In this document: piece by piece, positions 19,978 to 28,029 of the stretch
Numbering within the stretch: position 1 is the first letter of the stretch
Layout: each line of letters starts with the position of its first letter
NCBI RefSeq assembly: GCF_000423065.1
Contig: NZ_AUHG01000010.1
Location: 558,001-622,000 of the forward strand
Length of the DNA: 64,000 nt
DNA from: Christiangramia echinicola DSM 19838
Lineage (GTDB): Bacteria; Bacteroidota; Bacteroidia; Flavobacteriales; Flavobacteriaceae
Direction of reading: 5' to 3'
The notes under the pieces: model-generated
What the model saw: the letters and a program-made list of their open reading frames with translations, nothing else
What the model was told of the DNA's origin: nothing
The model's database searches: none
Made by a program: the position numbers and the translations under genes

Positions 19978-20544
19978 CTAGCTTTCACCACACTCATTAT
20001 AAGTTTCAACTATTTCATGAATATCATTCAAAGTGAGTTCACCAGCTTTAATACTTTTTGATAATCCCGAGCAGTCTTGAAGATATTTCGAAACCCGGTT
20101 TTGGAATTTATTAAACAGTACTCCCTGGTAGTTGAGATCGAAAAAACGATCTTCACCTTCTTTCTTCAGGTAATACATAGATCTTTGACCTCCTGCTATA
20201 TAATTACCTCTTATGTTATCTCCCCCAGATTGATAGTATTCTGTTAAGTATAGACTTAATTTTCCGGAAATAACTTCTCCAAGTAATACCTCTCCAAGAA
20301 ATGGAACAGATTTATAGTAGAATTCAGTTTCTTTCCCCTCTATTATTATAACGGCCTTTTCTATATCCTTATCTGTATATCTTTTAACTCTCCCAGCGTC
20401 ATCTGAATCTATTCTTACAACAGATTTATTTATGGCTGTAACCCTCCCGGTGACCACTTCACCGTTTTTAAGGATTAACTTGTCCTGTGCGTAATTGAAA
20501 TTGAAGGATAATACGAACCCTAGGAATAATAGAATTTTCTTCAT
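19978..20544 (-). CDS. Secreted protein of unknown function
   Basis: 188 residues, with a signal peptide ending FNFNYAQ (about residue 19). Residues 23-65 (LILKNGEVVTGRVTAINKSV onwards) look like a small beta-rich module with a KNG-x-V-x-G-x-V pattern seen in several Bacteroidota secreted unknowns. The C-terminus has YLQDCSGL, shared in outline with the next gene. Function unknown. First of a probable two-gene unit. Confidence 0.6.
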   Translation of the reverse strand: MKKILLFLGFVLSFNFNYAQDKLILKNGEVVTGRVTAINKSVVRIDSDDAGRVKRYTDKDIEKAVIIIEGKETEFYYKSVPFLGEVLLGEVISGKLSLYLTEYYQSGGDNIRGNYIAGGQRSMYYLKKEGEDRFFDLNYQGVLFNKFQNRVSKYLQDCSGLSKSIKAGELTLNDIHEIVETYNECGES

Positions 20545-20712
20545 GATTTAGTCAATTATTGGTTAGTAGAAAGTCACCAGTTCATTTGATTTAATTCACT
20601 ATATGACAGATGGTTAATTAGTTAAATCTAATAAAAAAAATCAATGTATAACGCTAGGGGCTAAAAAAATGAAATAGAATTTTCGGTATTTATGATATGG
20701 TTGGTTAATAAC

Positions 20713-20967
20713 CTAAGAATTTCTTTTCCTGAAATAATTAATAAGTGAAACAAATGAAACCAGCGCCCAGACGGCTTCCAGGATTATAAAAGGCATATAA
20801 TTCATAAGGACAGAGGCGGTACAGGCGAGAGCAGAGCCTATAAGATTCAGCAAAATAAAGCTAAGATTATTATGCTCTAATTTTCCAAATGCGTTTAAAA
20901 CATAAGCCAGAAGTATCATAAATACCCCAATAGAGCCAATCCAGTCAACTTGAGTCATTTCATACAT
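20713..20967 (-). CDS. CBU_0592-like small membrane protein
   Basis: 84 residues with three predicted membrane helices. The N-terminal WIGSIGVFMILLAYVLNAFG and the following LLNLIGSALACTAS match the CBU_0592-like family of small integral membrane proteins, whose role is unknown. The upstream gene ends 2 bases before its first ATG; an ATG three codons later is also possible. Confidence 0.7.
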   Translation of the reverse strand: MYEMTQVDWIGSIGVFMILLAYVLNAFGKLEHNNLSFILLNLIGSALACTASVLMNYMPFIILEAVWALVSFVSLINYFRKRNS

Positions 20968-20969
20968 AG

Positions 20970-21371
20970 TTATTTGCTTGTCAGTTTAGTTTTGTAAGAA
21001 TGAAAAGTAATAAGATAAAATAACAGGACCATCACCATAATCTCATAACCGCTTTTCATGTCTATATGGCCATGATAAAAAATTAGTTCTGAAATTGAAT
21101 CAAATACAAGTATGACTCCTCCAAAGATCACAGCTTGTTTTAATCTTTCGAATCTAAGCAGGCTAATTTCATCGGTTTCTATTTTCTCCTGGGTAAACGA
21201 AAAAACCAATAAACTAATTAAAAATATATTTTTAAAAATCCATTTAAAAAACAGGTTATTAGATTCAAATAGTTCCTGATAAAACATGTTGAATATTAGA
21301 ATTAACAGTGATAATATTCCTGTTATGAATGCGATGTTTTTATAATGGGTTGGAAGTAGTTTTACCTGCAT
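20970..21371 (-). CDS. Integral membrane protein, unknown
   Basis: 133 residues with four predicted helices (about 13-30, 43-59, 80-97 and 106-124) and short polar loops. No family recognised. It lies 2 bases upstream of the CBU_0592-like gene, and the pair forms a probable unit. Confidence 0.55.
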   Translation of the reverse strand: MQVKLLPTHYKNIAFITGILSLLILIFNMFYQELFESNNLFFKWIFKNIFLISLLVFSFTQEKIETDEISLLRFERLKQAVIFGGVILVFDSISELIFYHGHIDMKSGYEIMVMVLLFYLITFHSYKTKLTSK

Positions 21372-21495
21372 AGTAAGTAATTCAAGGTTTATTGAAGTGG
21401 AATACTTTGGGTATGATCTATCATTTATAAAGTAAAGTGAATTTCACTAAGGGTTTAGGAAATTAATTAATTTTATACTCACTTTCAACTTATGT

Positions 21496-22104
21496 TTAAC
21501 GGCCACCTTTTAAAAGTAGCCATATGGCGAAGGACATTTCTCCAAAGATACTTGGTATTGCTACCAGCGCCAAAAATATTGTTGAGTAAGACTCATAACT
21601 AGGTAGTAAAAATTGTGCTCCGGTATCAACTATGTACATTATTCCGGCGAGAATTAGTAAGGCCTTTATAATTTTTGGATGGCCCATTATCCTTCCTAAA
21701 AGCATGAGGTGAATTCCGAAAAAGAAAAGACCTATAAGCCAAATGCTATTGAACTGCTCTACCTGCATTAGGATTTGTTCTGAAGTATTCAGCTTTAATG
21801 CGATTGGTAAGGTATAAATAGCAACTCCCATGATAGCTGCATGCATCATCCTGAACAAAGTGCTCAATAAAGACAATGAGTGGGTTTTATATAGTTTAAA
21901 TAGTGCCCAGGCTACTACCACGTCAAATACTACGGTAATCAAAAAGGCTATTATCCCCAGCCTAACCATCAAATGATCCTGCTGAATAGTATTAAGTGGA
22001 TCCTTTAAAATTGCTTCCAGCACAAAGAAATTGGCAAATATGGCCGCAAAAAAAATGATGAGGTAGCCTATTCCAGCAATTATTGAGAATTTTCTAGGCG
22101 TCAT
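21496..22104 (-). CDS. DUF4386 family membrane protein
   Basis: 202 residues with six predicted membrane helices. The family signature is the N-terminal RKFSIIAGIGYLIIFFAAIF, the charged HLMVRLG segment and FDVVVAWALFKLYK. DUF4386 proteins are multi-pass proteins of unknown function, often near regulators or transferases. It begins 11 bases after the methyltransferase gene and is very probably cotranscribed with it. Confidence 0.78.
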   Translation of the reverse strand: MTPRKFSIIAGIGYLIIFFAAIFANFFVLEAILKDPLNTIQQDHLMVRLGIIAFLITVVFDVVVAWALFKLYKTHSLSLLSTLFRMMHAAIMGVAIYTLPIALKLNTSEQILMQVEQFNSIWLIGLFFFGIHLMLLGRIMGHPKIIKALLILAGIMYIVDTGAQFLLPSYESYSTIFLALVAIPSIFGEMSFAIWLLLKGGR

Positions 22105-22115
22105 TCTTAAACCTA

Positions 22116-22799
22116 TTATTTTTGAATTTGTAGGTATATCCAGTATCCATCTTTAAATGGAGTTTGTATATTGGTAAATCCAGCTTGCTTTAACCATTCA
22201 AGTTGAAGCGAATAATCTGTAGGATTATCATAGTCTTTATAATGTTCCATGACCCACGCCCATTTCTCACCATCCGGAAAATTGGAATTTACATAACCGC
22301 CCCATTCCTTCAGCAATGACGGATGATCAGAATTAGTTTTACTGATCATAAGGTCACAATATGAAAATATACCCCCTTTTTTCAAAGCTGAATATATCTT
22401 TTTAAAAAGTGCCTGCCTTTCTTTATTACTGCAATGATGTAAAGAAAAACCTGCGACGATAAGGTCATAATGACCTTCTTCAAAATGGAAATCCTTGAAA
22501 TAGGTGTTACAGTATTTCACATTATAGTCATGGAGTTGCTTCTGGCATAGATCTAACATTTCTTTAGAAGCATCTACCAAAGTATAATTTGAATCGGGAA
22601 AATAAGGAATAAATTGAGCTGTAATATTGCCGTTCCCACAGCCTAGATCAAGAATATTTTCAGGCTTGAAATCTTCAGGCAGATTTTTGGTAAAACTGGA
22701 TACCAGATCCATATAATGCGGAACACAACGAATCATATCCTCTGTATAATTCTTGGAGAATTCATTGAATTCTAAAGCTATGTCTTTTTCATTTTTCAT
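22116..22799 (-). CDS. Class I SAM-dependent methyltransferase
   Basis: 227 residues. The SAM-binding motif ILDLGCGNGNITAQF (about 46-60) is followed by the acidic YTLVDASKEML strand and VAGFSLHHC, a typical class I methyltransferase core. The substrate is unknown; similar proteins act on small molecules. The gene is first in a unit with the DUF4386 protein. A short palindrome lies directly upstream of its start. Confidence 0.88.
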   Translation of the reverse strand: MKNEKDIALEFNEFSKNYTEDMIRCVPHYMDLVSSFTKNLPEDFKPENILDLGCGNGNITAQFIPYFPDSNYTLVDASKEMLDLCQKQLHDYNVKYCNTYFKDFHFEEGHYDLIVAGFSLHHCSNKERQALFKKIYSALKKGGIFSYCDLMISKTNSDHPSLLKEWGGYVNSNFPDGEKWAWVMEHYKDYDNPTDYSLQLEWLKQAGFTNIQTPFKDGYWIYLQIQK

Positions 22800-23212
22800 T
22801 CAAGAACCATTTGGTTCTTATAAAGGTATGATTTTTAATTAATTGAGAATGTCTGTCTTAAACTAGGATAGCAATATCCTGTTTTCATGAATTTAGGGTT
22901 TCTTTAATTAGATAGAATTTTAGTTGTTTTCGAAGCTTCTCTGATTTTTGGTTTTGCTGAATAGTGAAGCGGAAATTATAAAAGCCGGGGTTATAAATAC
23001 CTGAGTAAGAGATCTTGTTCCAAGCTTTTATAGTACCCCATAATTATTCTGTAAAATAGAAGTGCCAGGAGTGCATTTAAAATGACAACGTCAGTTTAAA
23101 GTTTCTCCTTTATCCCTGAAATTTGAAGTCATCTAATCTCTTCGAGTATTTTTAGTATGAATTTAACAGGAGAAAAAAGCCGTCCTCCTATCTTTAGTAC
23201 TAAAATCAATCA
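22800..23212. other. Intergenic region between divergent methyltransferase and dehydrogenase genes
   Basis: 413 bases without a credible gene on either strand. It contains the palindrome at 22802-22819 and otherwise AT-rich sequence. A possible -7-like TATCTTTA lies about 15 bases before the 23213 start codon, without a -33 partner. Confidence 0.5.
22802..22819. promoter_or_regulatory. Palindrome upstream of methyltransferase start
   Basis: AAGAACCA and TGGTTCTT are perfect inverted arms with a 2-base spacer, ending 3 bases before the ATG of the leftward methyltransferase gene. It could be an operator or a 5' hairpin covering the ribosome binding region. Confidence 0.4.
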
Positions 23213-24268
23213 ATGCCGAACTTTTCAGAAATCCAAGCCTGCTGTAGGGAACTGCCAGATGATTCCCGATATTTTCCTACAGATGTTTTCCAATTATTGG
23301 ATAAGCAGCAATTATTGCAACTAAGTCTGCCAAAGAAGTTCAGGCCCCAGGATAATTTTCCAGTTTTTAAAGCACTATTCGAAACTGGCAAAGCCAGTCT
23401 TTCTGTAGGCCGAATCTACGAAGGTCATATTAACGGGCTCAAACTGATTGAAGATTTCGGAAGTGCGGTTCAAAAGGATTTTTATTTCGGGGAAGCGAAA
23501 AAAGGAAAACTTTTCAGCGTCTGGAATACTGAGATGAGTTCACAAGCTGTTAAAGCTGAAAAAAAGAATAATTCAGTTCATTTACAGGGGGCTAAAACCT
23601 TTTGTTCCGGTGGTCTCGAGATAGATTATGCTTTGATCACTGCTACAATGAGGGGTGGAAAACAACTTCTTATAATTCACCTTAAGGAATATCCTCAGCT
23701 TAATGAAGACTGGTCTTTATGGAAACCAATGGGGATGAAGAATTCGGTTAGCTGCCGCATTGATTTTACAGGCCTGAAAGTTTCTCTGGGTAAGCTTCTG
23801 GGAAATCCAGGATCTTACGAACAGGAACCATGGTTTTCTGGGGGTGCTATGCGCTTCGCCGCGGTACAGCTTGGTGGTGCAGAGGCGGTAATTCTGGCGG
23901 TAATCGAACATTTAAAGAAACTAAACAGGACCCAGGACCCTTACCAGCAACAACGGATGGGTATCATGGCGGTAAAAATTCAATCGGGTAAATTATGGCT
24001 CGAACATGCTCAAAAGTTGTATGAAAATTTTGAAGATTATAGTGCTTGCGAAATTTTGAATTTTGCAAATATGATGAGAAGTTCCATTTTAGAGATCTCA
24101 GAATCTGTTCTTCATCTGGCCGAACGCTCTGTAGGTGTACAGGGTTTTATGGAAGATCATCCACTTGAGCAGGTCTACCGGGATCTAAAAGTGTATCTCA
24201 AACAGCCTGGTCCAGATCTGGCTCTGCAAAATGTGGGTTCTTATACTTTTGAGCATTATAGCATATGA
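23213..24268 (+). CDS. Acyl-CoA dehydrogenase-like protein of a deacetylase/glycosyltransferase cassette
   Basis: 351 residues, somewhat shorter than standard acyl-CoA dehydrogenases. The middle strand domain has VHLQGAKTFCSGGLEIDYAL and GMKNSVSCRIDFTG. The C-terminal four-helix domain carries RMGIMAVKIQSGKLWLEHA and ends in HPLEQVYRDLKVYLKQPGPD. The usual YEGT catalytic segment is not seen, so it may not act in ordinary beta-oxidation. It overlaps the next gene by 4 bases (ATGA), so a joint role with the deacetylase/methyltransferase is likely. The natural substrate is unknown. Confidence 0.8.
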   Translation: MPNFSEIQACCRELPDDSRYFPTDVFQLLDKQQLLQLSLPKKFRPQDNFPVFKALFETGKASLSVGRIYEGHINGLKLIEDFGSAVQKDFYFGEAKKGKLFSVWNTEMSSQAVKAEKKNNSVHLQGAKTFCSGGLEIDYALITATMRGGKQLLIIHLKEYPQLNEDWSLWKPMGMKNSVSCRIDFTGLKVSLGKLLGNPGSYEQEPWFSGGAMRFAAVQLGGAEAVILAVIEHLKKLNRTQDPYQQQRMGIMAVKIQSGKLWLEHAQKLYENFEDYSACEILNFANMMRSSILEISESVLHLAERSVGVQGFMEDHPLEQVYRDLKVYLKQPGPDLALQNVGSYTFEHYSI

Positions 24269-25584
24269 GACTTACAAAGAATGATTTATATGATGCCCCG
24301 CTCCTAAATACCCCCGGTCTTTCTCGTGATCTGGGAACCGTAATGATAGTAGCTCCGCATCCTGATGATGAAAGTTTAGGCTGTGGTGCATTAATAGCCC
24401 ATTTAAGAGATCAGCAGGCTACCGTTTGGGTGTTATTTATGACCAATGGAGAAGCTTCGCATCCTAATTCCAGGGCTTTCCCTCCCGAAAAACTGGGTTC
24501 CCTAAGACGTAAAGAGGCAATAAAGGCCTGTGAGACCCTGGGAGTATCCCGGGAATATTTGATTTTTCTCAATGCCGGCGATGGAAAACTGGCAGATTAT
24601 TCAGATGAAGATAATCCAGTTTCTACGCAACTTTCAGAAATTTTCCGGCAGAAAAATATTGACACCCTGTTTGTGCCCTGGCGAAGAGATCATCACATAG
24701 ATCATCTAGCTACCACAAGATTGGTAAAGGATTCTATAAAAGATCAGGAATTGATCGTTGCTGAGTACCCTGTTTGGTTATTAAATAAAGGGAAGGAAGA
24801 AGACTGGCCGCGAAAGAAGGAGATGCTGCCCTTCAGGCTGGCAGTTGGAGAAGTAAAACATAAAAAAGAAATGGCTATAAATGCACATGAAAGCCAGACT
24901 ACTGAAATGATCAGCGACGATCCCGATGGTTTTATATTAACCAGGGAGTTGCTAGAACCATTTCTTGGTGATTTTGAGTATTTTCTTTTCCCTTCAGAAC
25001 CAAAACCAGCCATTCCGGAATCATATTTTGATGAACTATATTCAGAAGATGAGGATCCCTGGGATTTTGAAACCAGCCCATACGAGAAGAGAAAATATAA
25101 AACCACTCTGGCTGCAATTCCAGAAAAGGAATATACTAAGGCTCTTGAAATTGGTTGCTCTAACGGGGTATTTACTTCCATGTTCGCTCCTGAATGTAAA
25201 AGCTTACTTGCTTTAGACCTAAACGATGCAGCATTGGACAGTGCGAAAAACAGGTGTAAGTACCTTGCGCAATGCGAATTTTTAAAATGGGATGTGAGCC
25301 AGGGTTTGCCAGGAACCGGGTATGATATCATTGTCCTCTCTGAAGTGGGATATTATTTTGAGAAATCGAAATTGCGATCTCTTTATAAAAATATTCAAAG
25401 ATCACTGCTACCTGGAGGAATCCTGGTAATGGTCCACTGGACCGCATACGTTCGTCAATATCCCTTAACCGGTCGGCAGGTTCATGAGATTTTCACAGAA
25501 AAGCATGACGGTTCTTTTAATTTCATCAGTTCTCAGCGGGAAGAGCTGTACGAACTAATGGTTTGGGAAAAGTTGGAAAAATGA
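24265..25584 (+). CDS. Fused PIG-L deacetylase and SAM methyltransferase
   Basis: 439 residues, two enzymes in one chain. The N-terminal half is a PIG-L/LmbE-type zinc deacetylase with PHPDDE at 31-36 (usual form AHPDDE) and HHIDH near 143-147, the metal-binding histidines. It removes an acetyl group from an amino sugar or related compound. From about residue 280 a class I methyltransferase follows (ALEIGCSNGVFTSMF near 292-306, then LLALDLNDAAL), of the type related to NodS. The fusion implies successive N-deacetylation and methylation of one substrate. It overlaps the dehydrogenase gene by 4 bases, and its last codons lie antisense to the glycosyltransferase end. Confidence 0.87.
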   Translation: MRLTKNDLYDAPLLNTPGLSRDLGTVMIVAPHPDDESLGCGALIAHLRDQQATVWVLFMTNGEASHPNSRAFPPEKLGSLRRKEAIKACETLGVSREYLIFLNAGDGKLADYSDEDNPVSTQLSEIFRQKNIDTLFVPWRRDHHIDHLATTRLVKDSIKDQELIVAEYPVWLLNKGKEEDWPRKKEMLPFRLAVGEVKHKKEMAINAHESQTTEMISDDPDGFILTRELLEPFLGDFEYFLFPSEPKPAIPESYFDELYSEDEDPWDFETSPYEKRKYKTTLAAIPEKEYTKALEIGCSNGVFTSMFAPECKSLLALDLNDAALDSAKNRCKYLAQCEFLKWDVSQGLPGTGYDIIVLSEVGYYFEKSKLRSLYKNIQRSLLPGGILVMVHWTAYVRQYPLTGRQVHEIFTEKHDGSFNFISSQREELYELMVWEKLEK

Positions 25585-26744
25585 TTCGAGACTTGTTCGA
25601 TTGCCTTATCTAATGAGATATTGGGATGAGCAATATTCCATGGTGTATGATATTTTAATACCTGTTCCAGGTATATTATAAGTGAGCTGCTTCTTGAATG
25701 ATTTCTCAATAAAGATCGCATGGCCGAGGGTTGAAAATGCAGGCGTTTACAAAAAGAGTTTAATAACCCATTTGAAGGTTTTTCATAATAACTTCTAATT
25801 TCTGAATAGGCTTTAAAACGTTCGGTTAATTTCTCCAGGCCTTCTACCGATTCCTGAAGGGAGTTGGACCAGTTTTTTATTTGAGTCCCGAATCCGCCCG
25901 GAACTCTGGAAGAGCTACGGCAGGAAGTGGTAACAATAGGAGCCGAACAATGTTTAACCTTATAACCATTGCTAATTACCTTTTGATATAGAGCAATATC
26001 TTCTAAACAGGCAATAGGTGGCATCCCACCCAACTTTATATATACCGAATTCCTAATAGCCATATTGGGACCTGAATTGTGAGAATGCCGCGGCCAGGGA
26101 TCGTGATCCTGAGGGAAAATGTCACTCTCCAGCCGGGTAACCAGGTCCAGATATTTCCGGGTTTGAAATAATTGATGTTTTGCCTCTTTATTAAGATCCT
26201 TTAGATCTGGTTCAATTATCCCGCAAACCAGATCTGTAGGGGAAGGCATGATATTTAAATAAGCGTCGAGCCAGTATTTATCGGCAATAGTATCCGCATC
26301 TGTCATTACAATAAATCCGTTACCTTTTAGCCGTTTCGAGGCAAGATCCATAATAAGTCTTCGCGCTGCCCCCACGCAATTTATGACCGGGTCCTGTGTT
26401 TCAAAAATGTATAAAGGAAAATCAGGATGTAATTCCTGGAAAAGTAAACAGCGCTCCAGTGTGTTGTCCCTGCAATGATTGCATAACACCATGATTTCAT
26501 ATTCTTCCGGATCAATAAGGCCATTATTCGAAACTTGAGAGGCGAGAGAGTGCAAGGTAGACCAAATAGTATCTGCCTCGTTTTTCGCGGGAATGGTAAT
26601 CGCAACTTTTAAACGCCTGTTCTCAACAGGAAGCTGTTTTCCATAAGGTTTTAATTCCCCGGAAAATTCACCGATTGGAGGGTTTTTAATCACGAAAGTT
26701 TTTAAAAAGAAATTTACTGAATTTGATAGCCTGTATAAATACAC
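25533..26744 (-). CDS. Family 2 glycosyltransferase
   Basis: 403 residues. The N-terminal GT-A domain starts with LKVAITIPAKNEADTIWSTL (about 45-64) and has the DxD-like TDADT near residues 147-151. Its later part has CLEDIALYQKVISNG. There is no membrane helix, so it probably acts in the cytosol or at the inner face of the membrane, using a nucleotide sugar. It converges on the deacetylase/methyltransferase gene, with 52 bases of shared antisense coding sequence, and the close placement suggests the same pathway. The acceptor is unknown. Confidence 0.86.
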   Translation of the reverse strand: MYLYRLSNSVNFFLKTFVIKNPPIGEFSGELKPYGKQLPVENRRLKVAITIPAKNEADTIWSTLHSLASQVSNNGLIDPEEYEIMVLCNHCRDNTLERCLLFQELHPDFPLYIFETQDPVINCVGAARRLIMDLASKRLKGNGFIVMTDADTIADKYWLDAYLNIMPSPTDLVCGIIEPDLKDLNKEAKHQLFQTRKYLDLVTRLESDIFPQDHDPWPRHSHNSGPNMAIRNSVYIKLGGMPPIACLEDIALYQKVISNGYKVKHCSAPIVTTSCRSSSRVPGGFGTQIKNWSNSLQESVEGLEKLTERFKAYSEIRSYYEKPSNGLLNSFCKRLHFQPSAMRSLLRNHSRSSSLIIYLEQVLKYHTPWNIAHPNISLDKAIEQVSNHFSNFSQTISSYSSSR

Positions 26745-26861
26745 TTACGATGAAATTAACATTTACGAGCCGGAATTAACAAGGTAAAATAAGGAAAAAG
26801 GATTTTGAATGGATTTTGCTTATTAATCGAATTTTCTTTCTATAAGCCTGCTTTTATTGTG

Positions 26862-26889
26862 TTGCAGCCCGAATTAATTTATAAATTTG
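26862..26889 (+). promoter_or_regulatory. Predicted prs promoter
   Basis: TTG at 26862-26864, 17 bases, then TAAATTTG at 26882-26889, which matches the Bacteroidota TTG-N17-23-TAnnTTTG pattern. The -7 element ends 39 bases before the prs start codon. Confidence 0.65.
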
Positions 26890-26928
26890 CATGCAACTTG
26901 ATTTAACACAACACAAACAACACACAAC

Positions 26929-27864
26929 ATGCCTGCAACAGAAGCTAAGATCTTCAACTGTACACAAAGCCGCGAACTGGCAGAGAAAATAGCAAAACAC
27001 TACGGTTCTAAACTGGGAAATGTGATCACCTCTACTTATAGCGATGGTGAATTTCAGCCTTCATTCGAAGAATCGGTTCGTGGATCCCGCGTATTCATTA
27101 TTGGTTCAACCCATCCGGGAGCAGACCACTTAATGGAAATGCTTTTGATGTTAGATGCAGCAAAAAGAGCCTCAGCCAGACACATTACTGCCGTGATGCC
27201 ATATTTTGGCTGGGCAAGACAGGATCGTAAAGACAAGCCGCGTGTACCTATCGCTGCAAAAATGATCGCCAGTATCCTTGAAACTGCCGGAGCCACCAGA
27301 ATTATCACGATGGATCTTCATGCAGACCAGATCCAGGGATTCTTTGAAAAACCTGTAGATCATTTGTATGCAAGCACGGTATTCCTGCCATATTTAAAGA
27401 AATTAGGTTTAGATAATCTTACTATTGCGTCTCCAGATATGGGTGGTTCTAAAAGAGCTTATGCTTATTCTAAAGCCCTTGAAAGTGATGTGGTGATCTG
27501 TTACAAGCAAAGAGCAAAAGCCAATGTGATCTCTCATATGGAGTTGATTGGTGATGTAACCGGAAAGAATGTGGTACTGGTAGATGATATGGTGGATACC
27601 GCTGGAACCCTTACCAAAGCTGCCGATGTGATGATGGAGCGTGGCGCGCTGAGTGTTCGAGCAATTTGTACGCATCCGGTACTTTCTGGCGAAGCTTATG
27701 ATCGTATCGAAAATTCTAAACTTCAGGAATTGATAGTTACAGATTCTATCCCGTTAAGACAGGAAAGTAGAAAGATAAAAGTTGTTAGCTGTGCTGAACT
27801 TTTCGCTGATGTTATGAAAAGCGTTCAGGACAATGAGTCTATCAGCTCGAAATTTATAATGTAA
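26929..27864 (+). CDS. prs: Ribose-phosphate pyrophosphokinase
   Basis: 311 residues, the normal length of a class I PRPP synthetase. It makes PRPP from ribose 5-phosphate and ATP for nucleotide, histidine and tryptophan synthesis. Visible marks are SDGEFQPSFEESVRG, the ATP/Mg loop MPYFGWARQDRKDKPR, the histidine in MDLHADQIQGFF, and the PRPP-binding loop VVLVDDMVDTAGTL. A promoter and a terminator surround it, so it is monocistronic here. In many relatives rplY and pth follow directly; here a leftward ppx gene and repeats lie between. Confidence 0.97.
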   Translation: MPATEAKIFNCTQSRELAEKIAKHYGSKLGNVITSTYSDGEFQPSFEESVRGSRVFIIGSTHPGADHLMEMLLMLDAAKRASARHITAVMPYFGWARQDRKDKPRVPIAAKMIASILETAGATRIITMDLHADQIQGFFEKPVDHLYASTVFLPYLKKLGLDNLTIASPDMGGSKRAYAYSKALESDVVICYKQRAKANVISHMELIGDVTGKNVVLVDDMVDTAGTLTKAADVMMERGALSVRAICTHPVLSGEAYDRIENSKLQELIVTDSIPLRQESRKIKVVSCAELFADVMKSVQDNESISSKFIM

Positions 27865-27883
27865 TTTATTTTTATAATTATAT

Positions 27884-27932
27884 AAAGTCACTGTAAGTAG
27901 AATAAATGGTTCTGGTCGCAGTGACTTTTTTT
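27884..27932 (+). terminator. Terminator of prs
   Basis: AAAGTCACTG at 27884-27893 pairs with CAGTGACTTT at 27919-27928 around a 25-base loop, with more T following. It lies 20 bases after the prs stop. Confidence 0.75.
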
Positions 27933-27948
27933 ATGCTGCTTATTAAAA

Positions 27949-28013
27949 TGCAAGCCTAAGCTTGTCGAAAGGATGATTTGCTATTTAAGAGATCCTGAAA
28001 AAGTCCAGGATGA
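27949..28013. repeat. Degenerate copy of dispersed palindromic repeat
   Basis: GCAAGCCTAAGCTTGTCGAA is followed 22 bases later by GATCCTGAAAAAGTCCAGGA (27991-28010). This resembles the CCTGTCGAAG and GATCCTGAAACGAGTTCAGGA modules found at 29.77-30.09 kb and at 41.35-41.41 kb, with mismatches in the palindrome. Confidence 0.5.
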
Positions 28014-28029
28014 TTATTGCCGAGATATA

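Noticed and set aside
24744-25331. 195-residue Ser-rich frame opposite the deacetylase/methyltransferase
   Set aside because: The overlapped strand encodes well-conserved enzyme motifs; this frame has no family resemblance.
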